Assembly: GCA_905221605.1 (NCBI GenBank)
Contig: CAJNDS010002569.1
Span: 188,501 to 252,500 of the forward strand
Reading direction: 5' to 3'
Length of the DNA: 64,000 nucleotides
From: Symbiodinium natans
Taxonomy: Eukaryota > Sar > Dinophyceae > Suessiales > Symbiodiniaceae
Part shown: piece by piece, positions 50,141 to 59,804 of the stretch
Layout: each line of letters begins with the position of its first letter
How positions within the stretch are numbered: the first letter of the stretch is position 1
The notes under the pieces: generated by a model
Told to the model about the DNA's origin: nothing
The model's database searches: none
Seen by the model: only the letters and a program-made list of their open reading frames with translations
Position numbers and translations under genes: made by a program

Positions 50141-51204
50141 GGTTCAGGGTTTAGGGCTTAGGGGGTTGAGGATTTAGGGTTTAGGGCCTAAACTTTAGGG
50201 TTAGGTTCAGAGTTCAGGGTCTGGGGACTGTTTCGGTGTACTACTGGAGAGGCCATGGCTTTTGCAATCGGGGGTCTTTTGCCAGCAGGACCCCAGGTGT
50301 CTGCACAGCCAGGTCTGGCGTTTGTCCCCCGATCGCCACCCAGAAAAGTTCTCCAGGCCCTAAACCCTAAACCCTAAACCCTAACCCTAAACCCTAAACC
50401 CTGAACCCTTCATTTGCTGCAACTTCGCCCAACTCAAGAAGGGAAATCATGGGGCTCCCCCAAGGCAGGAAGATCTCATGTCACCGGATCGCCTGTGAAG
50501 GAGGGCGAGTTTGAATCAACCCCTCGATCGATTTAATGGGCCTCCAGGGCGTGCGGCGTGCTGCACAAGGGACGAAACGACATTCTTAACAAGGACAGCA
50601 GTACAGGCAATCATCATGACAATACGAACGAAATCACATGTTGTCGTACAGATACTTGCCATACATATAGTTGTCATGCATATAACTGTCATTCATGCCA
50701 TACGAACGACAAGAACATTCATGACAGCATGCACTTTCAGGTTCCTTCTTTGCGTAAGCTGAGTGGTCCTAAACCCTAAACCCTAAACCCTAAATCCCAG
50801 GGCACGGACAAAGGAATCCAAGCACGCAAACCCTGAAGCCCTAAAGCGCGAAAGCCGAGACTACTTAGCTACTCAAGCTGGGCGTCGGCATGGAAGCGAT
50901 TTCGTAATCAGTTCAGGGGTTTAGGGTTTAGGGTTTAGGGTTTAGGGTTTAGGGTTTAGGGTTTAGGGTTTAGGGTTTAGGGTTTAGGGTTTAGGGTTTA
51001 GGGTTTAGGGTTTAGGGTTTAGGGCTCCGGGCTCGGGGTAATTCGAGGATGTGAGGTTCCAGGTTTGGGGTCTAAGGTCGGCTGTAGGGCAATTCCAAAT
51101 TATTTGGGGCTTCGATTAGGGTTTAGGGTTTAGGGTTTAGGGTTTAGGGTTTAGGGTTTAGGGTTCAGGGTTTAGGGCCTATAAACGAGGTGGTGAGGTT
51201 CAAG
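50141..51204. other. Tracts and a short imperfect CAT-rich repeat
   Basis: TCATGCATATAACTGTCATTCATG-like repeats with GCCATACGAACGACAAG at 50630-50730; F tracts 50914-51025 and 51115-51170. ORFs 50511-50779 are probably repeat-driven. Confidence 0.5.
50266..50333. mobile_element. Short palindromic element
   Basis: GCAATCGGGGGTCTTTTGCC and GGCGTTTGTCCCCCGATCGC pair; 68 bp; single copy. Confidence 0.5.
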
Positions 51205-51299
51205 TCGTTAAGTCCCGATCCCCGAGGAACCGAAACTATGGCCATCGTGACCCTGTATGGCGTTGTGCCTTGGCTAAGAGACACTGGGAGTTCCCCCCC
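51205..51299 (+). CDS. Exon
   Basis: GAGGTTCAAG then SLSPDPRGTETMAIVTLYGV then VPWLRDTGSS; runs into a long poly-C. Confidence 0.5.
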
Positions 51300-51306
51300 C
51301 CCCTTC

Positions 51307-51337
<31 letters not shown>

Positions 51338-51841
51338 GTTGCGCCCTTAGATTTGGCAACCAAGAGTAATTAGTAGGTGGGTGCATCCTACAAATCCCGC
51401 AGCACCTAGTTAGCACATCATTGTCGGTTCAGGGATAGAGTTGCCTGGCCCAGGACGATCACTGCCCTAACCCTCTTCAGGGGCCTGGCCACCCAAACAC
51501 GGCCTTTCCACGGGCCCAGGCATACAACTGAACAGCAACGCACAAGAAAATCTCTGAAGGCCCCAAACTCCAACCCCAAAGCAGATGAAGTCGTCAAACC
51601 CAAATAACCCTAAACCCCAAAGAGCCCTAAACCCCAAAAACCCTAAACCCTAAACCCCAACGAGCCCTAAACCCTAAACCCTGAACCCTAAACCCTAACC
51701 CCCAAACCCTAGACCCAAACCCCAAGCCCTAAACCCTAAACCCTAAACCCCAACCCTAAACCCTACACCCTAAACCCCAAACCGGGTTTGTTGGCCCAAA
51801 CCCTAAACCTTAAACCCCAAACCCTCAACTCGGGTGCCCAG

Positions 51842-51935
51842 CTCGTCCCCTCTTGGACCTTCGGCGTGTTCCTCTGCGTGCTGTCCAATGCGCTGACGGC
51901 CCTGGGACTGGTTACACAAAAGCTGCCTGGGCGAG
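51842..51935 (+). CDS. NIPA-like (DUF803) first-helix exon
   Basis: CGGGTGCCCAG then GVFLCVLSNALTALGLVTQK after LVPSWTF; donor GAG|GTTTAGGG. The N/S-N...GL..QK pattern matches the first membrane helix of NIPA-type Mg2+ transporters. By-eye homology. Confidence 0.5.
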
Positions 51936-52436
51936 GTTTAGGGTTTAGGGTTTAGGGTTTAGGGATTAGGGTGTAGTGTTGAGGGTTTACGATTTAGGGC
52001 TTACGAAGTTGTGCTTTGGGATATTTGTTTAATTTCCTTTCTATTCCTCATAAGGGCACCTAATCACAAATAGTGCTCAAAGGCCTTAAAGCACAGGGTG
52101 CTTTGGCTTGAGGAGTGGTAAGTCACACCCAGCTCATGCTGAGTTTAGGGGTTTAGGGTTTAGGGGTTTAGGATTTAGGGTTTAGGGTTCTTAGCAGCTT
52201 AATCTTTTAGTACTTCAGGACAGCATCCGGGTCGTCTGAGAATCTTTCTTCGGCGCATAGGTCCCACCCGGGTTGATCCAGACAGTATCCTTCGGACGCA
52301 AGTCCCTGGAAGAGGGGGGGGGGGGGGGGGGGGGAGGGGGGGGGGGGGGGGAGGGGGGCGTGGTCTGATACCTGTGACGAGTCGTTGCAATTGCAGTGTC
52401 CCCTATGATGACCCGCTCTATTAGACCGCGGATCAC

Positions 52437-52540
52437 TACTATGTGCTTAAGAACGAAGCATAATCATGCCGATAGTGCCCTTGTAATACGGAAGTTGTTT
52501 TTTGAGGGGGGGAGCTCTTAAGCAGATAGTAGCTCATAAG
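52437..52540. mobile_element. Family G element
   Basis: CTACTATGTGCTTAAGAACG and CTCTTAAGCAGATAGTAGC; 104 bp. Confidence 0.75.
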
Positions 52541-52619
52541 GGAGAAGCAACCCTCACGCCTGTAAATCTCGAACACAAGATTGCCCTGCAGCTTGAGAAC
52601 TTTAAACCAGGGGCCTCGA
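52541..52619 (+). CDS. Internal exon after family G element
   Basis: GCTCATAAG then GEATLTPVNLEHKIALQLEN then FKPGAS; donor A|GTTTAGGG. Confidence 0.6.
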
Positions 52620-52871
52620 GTTTAGGGTTTGGGGTTGAAGGTTTAGGGTATAGGGTTTAGGGAACATGTCCGTTGGCCAAGAGTGCTCACCGCAACGCTA
52701 CATCGGGCTGAGGGAAGCCCATTGAACCTTAAACCCTGAACCCTGAACCCTAAACCCACAACCCCCACTTGTAGACCCCGAACCTCCGGGCCGAACAATC
52801 TCGATGCCAATGTTCAGGGCGTAGGCAGCCCTTTCCCCATATTTGGAGTCTTACTTGCTAGTTCTGATTAG

Positions 52872-52989
52872 GGACATGTGGAAATCGGTACCGTTTGCTA
52901 GTTTGGGCTCTCTGGGCGAACCGAATTCCCGGACATGTGGAAATCGGTACCGTTTGCTAGTTTGGGCTCTCTGGGCGAACCGAATTCCC
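52872..52989 (+). repeat. Perfect 59-bp tandem duplication
   Basis: Unit GGACATGTGGAAATCGGTAC...CGAATTCCC twice. 59 is not a multiple of 3, so the reading frame shifts between copies. Confidence 0.95.
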
Positions 52990-53073
52990 AAGTTCCCTGA
53001 AAAAGAGCCAGCCTTATGTGGAAGAAGTCTTTATCTGCAAGACTTTGGGGGCTTGCCCCCCTTTTTTGCGTAA
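52931..53073 (+). CDS. Exon overlapping the duplication
   Basis: From the second copy: TCGNRYRLLVWALWANRIPK then FPEKEPALCGRSLYLQDFGG, TAA at 53071. In the first copy this frame is displaced. Confidence 0.45.
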
Positions 53074-53232
53074 AAGTCTGTTGGCTGGTCAAGGTCAGCC
53101 CCGTCATCCTCGACCCCCTGTTTCAGGATGCCCCAAGCCCTAAACCCGACCCCCACCGCCCCTCCCACCATAATAAACCCTAAACCCTAAACCCTAAACC
53201 CTAAACCCCACAAGCACCTCAGAGTCTCTCAG

Positions 53233-53293
53233 GCTGGCCCATTTGAAAAATGAGCAGAGTGGCATCTCGGGCGTGCATTTCGGACACCTCTGA
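53233..53293 (+). CDS. Terminal exon
   Basis: AGTCTCTCAG then LAHLKNEQSGISGVHFGHL, TGA at 53291. Confidence 0.6.
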
Positions 53294-53592
53294 AAGTTAG
53301 AGTCCTGCTTGAGGGCCTTGTTATAAGCATGCCGTGTTCTAGAAGCGAAGGGACCCTAGTTTAGGGAACTACCCATACAGGGGCCCATGTAGGTCAGGAT
53401 GGGTAATTTTGGGAGTGTTTCCTACTCGCGTGATTTTGGGGGGTTATCAGGGCACACTGTTGGTACTTGGGCTCTTTGGGTTGTTTAAGTTCAGTGGAGC
53501 TCCGGCCCGCCAGATTTTAGGGCTTAGGGTTTAGGGAATAGGCTGGGGTTTAGGGTTTAGGGTTTCGGTCGCTACGGTAATCATCGGTCAGA

Positions 53593-53747
53593 TCAAAGCG
53601 AAGACGACATGCGCGCAGTAGTTCCTGTAGTGTGTTCGTGATTTTTAGTTGCAACTGCAAGTGTCTGCTTCAGTGTGCCGTTCACTTGATGCCAGCTTCT
53701 TCGCGGAAATGAGTTGACAACTTCCACGTCTCTGCACATACGTTTTC
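53593..53747 (-). CDS. Minus-strand terminal exon
   Basis: Minus: CTGCTGAAG acceptor, KRMCRDVEVVNSFPRRSWHQ then VNGTLKQTLAVATKNHEHTT; stop at 53593. Upstream (minus) is a TTTAGGG tract. Confidence 0.5.
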
Positions 53748-53830
53748 CTTCAGCAGATGGTAGTCGCAACCCTAAACCCCAAACCCTAAACCCTAAACCC
53801 CAAACCCCAAAACCCAACTGGCAACAAGAG

Positions 53831-54133
53831 AGCATTTCTTATGCTGTGGGTTCTCGCAGCCTGCCAGGTAAGGCCCGCTCGTACTTCAAGCAACCCTGGT
53901 GGCTGGCAGGCTCCTTTGGGGTTTAGGGTTTAGGGTTTAATATAATCGTCGGAATAATTGCCAATCGTCTTCCCTTATGGTTTCTGTATCAATAACACTC
54001 TGATAACCCCCCAAAAGACTCTATTCCAGTCATTCAGGCCCCTATACAAGGCGTTTGTGGCTTCAGGGGAGACTCGGATGGCTTTGGGACGCAATTCGGG
54101 GCTTCGGATGCTCGACCAGTTACTAGGTGTTAG
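53831..54133 (+). CDS. Two exons; intron is TTTAGGG fused to family E
   Basis: 53831-53920 (SISYAVGSRSLPGKARSYFK QPWWLAGSFG, 30 codons, phase 0/0) and 54038-54133 (APIQGVCGFRGDSDGFGTQF, TAG at 54131). Another second-exon frame, PLYKAFVASGETRMALGRNS, is open to 54170. Confidence 0.5.
53921..54037 (+). mobile_element. Family E introner preceded by telomere-like units
   Basis: 117 nt GT-AG. GTTTAGGGTTTAGGG, then TTTAATATAATCGTCGGAAT to CCAGTCATTCAG. Confidence 0.7.
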
Positions 54134-54290
54134 TAGGGGTTTAGGAATTCGGAGTACAAGGCGAATATGAAACATGCTGAACGCAGGATCGTCACTTCGG
54201 TCCTACTCAACTCTAACATTCTGATACATTCAGGCTACCCTCACCTGCAAGCAAAAGGCTTAAACAGAACACACCTCCACAAGCTTTGAG

Positions 54291-54404
54291 CAGCACAAGG
54301 TCTTCCAACTCCCTGGGAAAAACCCCGCCGCTCGCCAAGGGATGGCCGCGTTTCTCGTCGGCCAGGCGGCAAATATTCCTGCCATGGCGTCGCCCCGGCC
54401 ATAA
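54291..54404 (+). CDS. Terminal exon
   Basis: CAAGCTTTGAG then QHKVFQLPGKNPAARQGMAA then FLVGQAANIPAMASPRP, TAA at 54402. An antisense ATG ORF (54213-54410, MELWPGRRHGRNICRLADEK) with a consensus GTGAGG donor competes. Confidence 0.5.
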   Translation, partial: QHKVFQLPGKNPAARQGMAAFLVGQAANIPAMASPRP

Positions 54405-54680
54405 TTCCACAGGTTTAGGGTTTAGGGTTTAGGGTTTAGGGTTTAGGGTTTAGGGTTTAGGGTTTAGGGTTTAGGGTTTAGGGGGCTTCTGACAAAAGCC
54501 CAAGATGGACTTCCCCCACGCCCAAAGCTCCCATCATCCCTAGACCCTAGACCCCCCAAACCCTAAACCCTAAATCCTAAACCCTAAACCCTAAACCCTA
54601 ACCCCTAAACCCTAAACCCTACACCCTAAACCCTAAACCCTAAAGCCGCATTGGTTGTGGTCATGATCAGGGGCACTCAG

Positions 54681-54761
54681 CATCGTAGGGGCTTGGGCGC
54701 AGTTCGGTTCAAGGTTTCCGGCAATATCCGTAAACCATCGCAGGGGCATCGGCATCACTGA
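54681..54761 (+). CDS. Terminal exon, basic
   Basis: GGCACTCAG then HRRGLGAVRFKVSGNIRKPS, TGA at 54759. Confidence 0.5.
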   Translation, partial: HRRGLGAVRFKVSGNIRKPSQGHRHH

Positions 54762-54816
54762 ACGTTGATGAAGCAGCTCTGGAACCCTCACCCCTTAACC
54801 CTGAACCCTACAAAAG

Positions 54817-54890
54817 CTGTCCGGCCAAATGCTCCAAAGCTTGAGCAGCCAAGCTCTAAGGGGGGGACAATCGTGTTGGGAATTCGGTGA
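54817..54890 (+). CDS. Terminal exon
   Basis: CCTACAAAAG then VRPNAPKLEQPSSKGGTIVL, TGA at 54888. Confidence 0.5.
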
Positions 54891-54970
54891 CTGAACAGCA
54901 CCCTAAACCCTAAACCCTAAAACCTAAACCCTAAACCCTAAACCCTAAAACCGAAACCCTAAACCCTCAG

Positions 54971-55072
54971 AAAAAAATCACTACAAACCGGAAAAAGTGT
55001 TTTTCAACTTCCTGGGCCGTGCCAGGCTGACGCCTCAGACCATGCTTAGTTGCCTTGGCGGGCTTTCTCTTG
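54971..55072 (+). CDS. Exon
   Basis: AACCCTCAG then NHYKPEKVFFNFLGRARLTP then QTMLSCLGGLSL; donor taken at CTT|GTGACA. Hydrophobic tail continues if not spliced. Poly-G follows at 55129. Confidence 0.55.
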
Positions 55073-55631
55073 TGACACTGGCCCGTTTACTGCCTTCTGT
55101 TTATTTTGTTTTGTTTGTTTTTTTGTTGGGGGGGGGGGGGGAATAATTTTCTTTTTTTTTTGTTGGGGGGGGGGGGGGGGGGGGGTTGGGGGGGGTGTTG
55201 GGAAATAAGCACTTGGGTTTCTGTTGTTGCCGGATTGGAGAAGGGCGCGCCTGAGAGTGCGCAGTAGATCGTCTCCCTAAGGGGAAGAAAAAGTTCAACA
55301 TCCCCCTAAACCCTAAACCCTCAAACCTACCCACAGTTTCCGAGGCTTCGATTTCGTAGATCGCTCATTCTGAATATGACACAACAAGGTGTGGCTGTTC
55401 AAACTAATAGTCTCGTTTTTTTGTTCCCTTTTTTTTTTGTGTGTGTGTGTGTGTTTTTTTTTTTGGGGGGGGGGTTCCCCAATTTATACGCAGCCTTGTA
55501 TTTCGTGTAGTACCCAGACAGAGTTCGTCAAACTGCTATGCCGGCACTTCAGGTTGTAGAGTAGCACAGTCCACCAAAACCCTAAACCTAAACCCGTCTC
55601 GGGCTTTGGGGTTCGCCAACACGGCTGCCAG

Positions 55632-55694
55632 GTGTTCAACTCGACGTACGTGGCTTGGGACGCGACGTATGTTCTTCCTGAGTTTTGGTTTTAG
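55632..55694 (+). CDS. Terminal exon, Trp/Tyr-rich
   Basis: GGCTGCCAG then VFNSTYVAWDATYVLPEFWF, TAG at 55692 just before TTTAGGG units. Confidence 0.55.
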   Translation: MFNSTYVAWDATYVLPEFWF

Positions 55695-56027
55695 GGTTTA
55701 GGGCTTAGGGTTTAGGGTTTGGGGTTTGGGGTTGAGGGGTTAGGGTTTAGGGTTTAGGGTTTAGGGAAACTCCAACCCTAAACTCTGGACCGTACCTCCT
55801 AAACCTGAAGCCCTAAGCTGGCAGTCGGTCAGAGATAGTGGGATTTGATGTCCTCCCGAAAAGCTAAGCTGAGGAAACTAACTCGGGCCACCCAACAATA
55901 CCTGGAGCTGACCCTAAACCCTAAACCCTAAGCCCTAAACCCTAAACCCTAAACCCTCTGAAACTACTTGAAAGCAAACTCACTTCATGCCACTGGGTGG
56001 CGTGGTGTGGGGGAGGGCAGTGCGGAG

Positions 56028-56431
56028 CACAAACTTCTGCATTTGAGCGCCCACATCTCCTCGGACCCAGAGCAGGCCCTTATTCCCGTTCTTTAGGGTT
56101 TAGGGTTCAGGGTTTAGGGTTTAGGGTTTAGGGTTTAGGGTTTAGGGTTTAGGATAACCAAGAGTAGGCCCTTCTTCCCTTTCTTTAGGGCTTTAGATTC
56201 CCTAATAATTAGGCCCCTTGAAACCAAAAATGGCACCCTGTTTATTCCTAGGTTTCGGGGCCGCGTCTCGTGTATCTGAGGCCCACTTCTTGCTGGGTGA
56301 GCGCGTTCGGGGAGCAGAGGCTGGGTAGCTCTCTGAATTCAGGTCCTTTTGAGGGGGGCTCTGTTGAAAGAGTCGAAAACAGGGGGAACGGTCGGTTTTG
56401 GTCAGGATGTTATGGCCACTGGCTCAGGTGA
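56028..56431 (+). CDS. Two exons around a type L introner with telomere tract
   Basis: 56028-56063 (HKLLHLSAHISS) and 56252-56431 (VSGPRLVYLRPTSCWVSAFG, later VERVENRGNGRFWSGCYGHW, TGA at 56429). GA-AG intron, phase 0. Confidence 0.5.
56064..56251 (+). mobile_element. Type L introner with inserted TTTAGGG tract
   Basis: 188 nt. Direct repeats of 34 bp with 4 mismatches, 56065-56098 and 56157-56190, both ending TTCTTTAGGG, bracket the tract; right end matches 35446-35561 (TGGCACCCTGTTTATTCCTAG). Confidence 0.75.
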
Positions 56432-56599
56432 GATTTTTTTCAGACATGTTGAGGTCGCTACGAATACTCCCGAATTCAGTTGGTCTCTTCCGGTAGCTGA
56501 GCCCTGAACCCTGAACCCTAAACCCTAATCCCCAAACCGTAAACCCTTGAGCCCTGAACCCTAATCCCTAAACCCTAAACCCTTCGAGCTCCATGGCAG

Positions 56600-56653
56600 G
56601 TGCTCGTCATGCTGGCTATGATCATAGGTGCCGCGCTCGTGGCGCGCTCCTGA
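56600..56653 (+). CDS. Terminal exon, membrane helix
   Basis: CTCCATGGCAG then VLVMLAMIIGAALVARS, TGA at 56651: a C-terminal anchor. Confidence 0.6.
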   Translation: MLVMLAMIIGAALVARS

Positions 56654-56734
56654 GATCATGGGCCGGTATAGGGCTTAGGCTTTAGGGTTTAGGGTTTAGG
56701 GTTTAGGGTTGACTCTCCCTGTGTGTCCTTACAA

Positions 56735-56847
56735 AGAAACTATATCCCCCTTGGGAATTATTTTGTGTTTTTGTTCATATACAACCGAAGGGGATATTAA
56801 AAAATGATAATATGTTTATTAAGGTTCTAAGGGGAGTATCGGAAAGA
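56735..56847. mobile_element. Family H element
   Basis: CCCCCTTGGGAATTATTTTG, TTCATATACAACCG, AAGGTTCTAAGGGGAGTATC. Confidence 0.7.
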
Positions 56848-56889
56848 GAACCGCCCTAAACCCTAAACCCTAAACCCTAAACCCTCAAG

Positions 56890-56990
56890 AACCACAAGGT
56901 ATCTGTGACTCCGGTGTCACATCAGCACAATGTGACCGCTGGGCAGATCTTCGGATACGTCTTGCACAAGACGATGCTCGGTCTGTTTGG
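56890..56990 (+). CDS. Internal exon
   Basis: CCCTCAAG then NHKVSVTPVSHQHNVTAGQI then FGYVLHKTMLGLF; donor GG|GTTTAGG. Confidence 0.6.
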
Positions 56991-57148
56991 GTTTAGGATC
57001 AGGCTGCGTTCCCAAAGGGTTTAGGGTTTAGGGTTTAAGGGTTGTCCAGTTGATGCTTCACCAACATATGCGCATTGATGCGCACAGCTTCTGATACTTC
57101 AATTGCCGCAGCATTCGTGATGTATGCTTCAGGCACTCAACCTGTGCA

Positions 57149-57571
57149 ATGAAGTATCATGCTCCGTTGCACGGCTACCATACGAAACCTGCACAGCGAT
57201 TACACACAGCTGCCCTCGTCCCAGCAGTTTCGAAACCTGAGGTTTTTGCTGACTGCTTTGGCAGTCACTGCGACGCGGATGCACAACCTGTCAAGCCATG
57301 CTTTGGGTTGAGCGTTCAGTGTCTGCACGGATTTGGACTCCGTTGGAGGATACCCTATGCTGGCCTGGGAACGCTGGTTTGCATTGTCGATTCCTACCCC
57401 CCAAACCCTAACCCTGTAGCAAAAAGAAAACACAAACAAGCCGAAAACACCGGTGCCTTCTGCTTAGGGCTCCGTGCTAGGCCAAGAGTGGAACTCCTGA
57501 GCCTGCTGAGCCCGCCCCACTCCCTACCCAACACCCAAAATCCCAAGCCCTCAACCCACCCCAAACCCTAA
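57149..57571 (+). CDS. Putative ORF, 140 aa
   Basis: ATG at 57149: MKYHAPLHGYHTKPAQRLHT, Cys-containing middle ADCFGSHCDADAQPVKPCFG. Final 20 residues are telomere-like Pro/Asn/Lys codons. No domain recognised. Confidence 0.4.
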   Translation: MKYHAPLHGYHTKPAQRLHTAALVPAVSKPEVFADCFGSHCDADAQPVKPCFGLSVQCLHGFGLRWRIPYAGLGTLVCIVDSYPPNPNPVAKRKHKQAENTGAFCLGLRARPRVELLSLLSPPHSLPNTQNPKPSTHPKP

Positions 57572-57660
57572 ACCCTAGACCCTCCCTAGACCCTAGACCC
57601 TAGACCCTAGACCCTAGACCCTAGACCCTAGGCCCTGAACCCCGATCTCTCCTGTTGAAG

Positions 57661-57741
57661 GTCGCGCTGACCATACTTGGCATCGTCACCACTGTTTTTG
57701 CGCCAGCCACTCTGCCTGGTCGGAGGGGCCAGCCTTGCTAA
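57661..57741 (+). CDS. Terminal exon, membrane helix
   Basis: TCCTGTTGAAG then VALTILGIVTTVFAPATLPG then RRGQPC, TAA at 57739. A truncated family A end (CTTGGTAGGCCAGTGG) lies at 57753. Confidence 0.55.
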   Translation, partial: VALTILGIVTTVFAPATLPGRRGQPC

Positions 57742-57805
57742 GACTGCTAAGACTTGGTAGGCCAGTGGTACACTTGACCTTTTTGTATGTAGCTATGAGC
57801 ACCCA

Positions 57806-57980
57806 CTTGGTGGTTCATGGCACTTATTAACCAACGAGAGCTGTACTTATAGCCCACTTACAAGCCCCTTAAGTGCCCGAATATGGCTATAAGTACAGTT
57901 ATAAGTACAGTTATAAGTACAGTTATAAGTACAGTTATAAGTACAGTTATAACTGGTGAATAAGTACCATGGAACTCCAA
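57806..57980. mobile_element. Family B element with internal 12-bp tandem repeat
   Basis: ACTTGGTGGTTCATGGCACT to AATAAGTACCATGGAACTCC. Six units of AGTTATAAGTAC at 57893-57952 expand the right arm. Confidence 0.8.
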
Positions 57981-58167
57981 GCAGAGACGACAGCAACTCG
58001 CCGGAGTTCAGGCCCAGCAAAATCCACCCCAAGGCCTGTCCCGAAACCCTCGAACCCTCAAGCCGAAATCCCAAAATCCCCCCCTTCAAGCCCGAAACCC
58101 TAAACCCTAAACCCTAAACCCTAAACCCGAAACCCGAAACCCTAAACCCTCCCGGTTTCCCCCCCAG

Positions 58168-58215
58168 AAGCCCCAAAAAGGATTGCGCGGAGTGTCTGTG
58201 CGGCAGTGCCCCTAA
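58168..58215 (+). CDS. Short terminal exon
   Basis: GGTTTCCCCCCCAG then KPQKGLRGVSVRQCP, TAA at 58213. Confidence 0.45.
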   Translation, partial: KPQKGLRGVSVRQCP

Positions 58216-58399
58216 GCCCTAAGCCCTAAACCCTAAACTACACCAGGCCGTTGAGAATCGAAGCCCCCAGGCGAACTTCCAAGAAGATAGTACTTAGGGG
58301 TTCGGGTTTAGGGTTTAGGGCTTAGTCGCCAACAATGCACTAAAAGTTAGATTCTTATCGCCTCCCTGGAGTGGGGACCACTTAGCACGTGAGCCGCAG

Positions 58400-58446
58400 C
58401 AATGGAGCTGGCTGCTGATTTTGTCCTGGAGCGCAGATCTCTGTAG
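58400..58446 (+). CDS. Short terminal exon
   Basis: GAGCCGCAG then MELAADFVLERRSL, TAG at 58444. Confidence 0.4.
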
Positions 58447-58613
58447 AGCTCTCCACCCTGAAGCAAAACCGAAACCCTAGCCCTGTTCCCCAACCCTAAA
58501 CCCCAAACCCGAAACCCTAAACCCTACACCCTAAACCCGAAACCCTAAACCCTGAAACCCTAAACCCTACACCCGAAAACCGAAACCCCCCCTAAACCCC
58601 AGGGCCGCCCCAG

Positions 58614-58676
58614 GTGCTGAAGCCGTTCTTCCTAGGGCTGACCTGCGCGGCCTGCGGGAGACTCTTGGCGGCTTGA
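58614..58676 (+). CDS. Terminal exon, hydrophobic
   Basis: GCCGCCCCAG then VLKPFFLGLTCAACGRLLAA, TGA at 58674, or donor at GAGA|GTTTAGGG. Confidence 0.5.
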   Translation: MLKPFFLGLTCAACGRLLAA

Positions 58677-58679
58677 GAG

Positions 58680-59060
58680 TTTAGGGTTTAGGGTTTGGGG
58701 TTTAGGGTTTAGGGTTTAGGGTTTGGGGTGTCGGGTTTAGGGTTTAGGGCTTAAGATTTTAGGGTTTAAGGTTTAGGGTTTAGGGCTTAAGACTTTAGAG
58801 TTTCAGGTTTCAGGGCTAGGGCTTAGGGTCTCAGGGTTTAGGGTATAGGGTGTCACGGTTTAGGGTTTCAGGGTTTCAGGGTTGAGGGTTTCAGGGTTTA
58901 GGGTTTCAGGGTTTAGGGTTTCAGGGTATGAGGTTTAAAGGGGTTCGGAGATGAGGTTGTTAGGGGCTTCACGGTTCCGTGGTTTAAGGGCTTGAGGCCT
59001 CTCGAGAAGTTCAGGCTTAAGGGTGAGGGTTGAGGGTTTTGGGTTCCTGGGTTTAGGGTC
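58680..59060 (+). repeat. TTTAGGG/TTTCAGGG variant array
   Basis: Long mixed tract with eight-base TTTCAGGG units; no gene in it. Confidence 0.9.
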
Positions 59061-59182
59061 TGGGTCTGGGGCTTAAGGCTGGGAGGTTTTCTTGACCGAA
59101 GCGCGATTCAACCACAACCCACCATCTCTGGACCTTCAACCCTAAACCCTTCAACCTTAAACCCTGAATCCTAAGCAGACAG

Positions 59183-59361
59183 AAGCTCAAAACAAGACAC
59201 TGGGTCATTCTCTATGTTTATGAACCTCTTCAATGCCGTAGCAGAACGAAGACAGGGACCCCACTGAGCTTGCGTGTTTTGTATGGCGATGGCCAGAAGC
59301 GTCGGTCAGGGGAGAGATGGGTTCCACCCATCCGCCCAACATGGAGTTACCCCTACATAAA
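59183..59361 (+). CDS. Exon, about 60 codons
   Basis: AAGCAGACAG then KLKTRHWVILYVYEPLQCRS then RTKTGTPLSLRVLYGDGQKR and RWVPPIRPTWSYPY; 3' end runs into TATA microsatellite; a donor could be at 59302. Confidence 0.5.
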
Positions 59362-59574
59362 CATAAATATAAATATATAAGTATATATATATATAGATAT
59401 ATATGTATGTACCTTATATAGTCTACCTATGTAGCCCCCAAATAACCCCTAAATAACCCCGAAGGTCCCTTAGAAGGGCCCCTCCTTTAGCCCCTTGACT
59501 CCCAAGCATGCTCTGCTCGTCTTGGGAGTCCTTGGGAGGGGGAGGTTGTTGTAAGCCAGATAAACCCATGAAAA

Positions 59575-59804
59575 ATGCTGTCTTCGGCCATGCCTGCGCT
59601 CCCTACTCTGCTGAGGAGGATGGAATTCTTTCACTACCACTCAGAAGGTTTAGGGTTTAGGAGTTTTTAGGGTTTAGGGTTTAAGGCTCGGGGTAAGATC
59701 CCGTGATTGCAAGAAGATGCCCCCAAGCAGGCTATGGAATGACGCTGTTCAAGGTCGGCACCCCGTTTTGCAAGAAGGAGGCTGCTGGTGTTGTACCGTG
59801 CTAA
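59575..59804 (+). CDS. Complete two-exon small gene with telomere-like intron
   Basis: 59575-59647 and 59731-59804: MLSSAMPALPTLLRRMEFFH YHSE G|YGMTLFKVGTPFCKKEAA, TAA at 59802; 48 aa. The Arg/Ser start resembles an organelle presequence. An ATG at 59568 opens a second frame (MKNAVFGHACAPYSAEEDGI) that also crosses the same splice and runs to about 59869. Confidence 0.5.
59648..59730 (+). other. 83-nt intron starting with TTTAGGG units
   Basis: GTTTAGGGTTTAGGAG..., four telomere-like units, then unique DNA and acceptor CCCCCAAGCAG. Both open frames are preserved by its removal. Confidence 0.55.
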
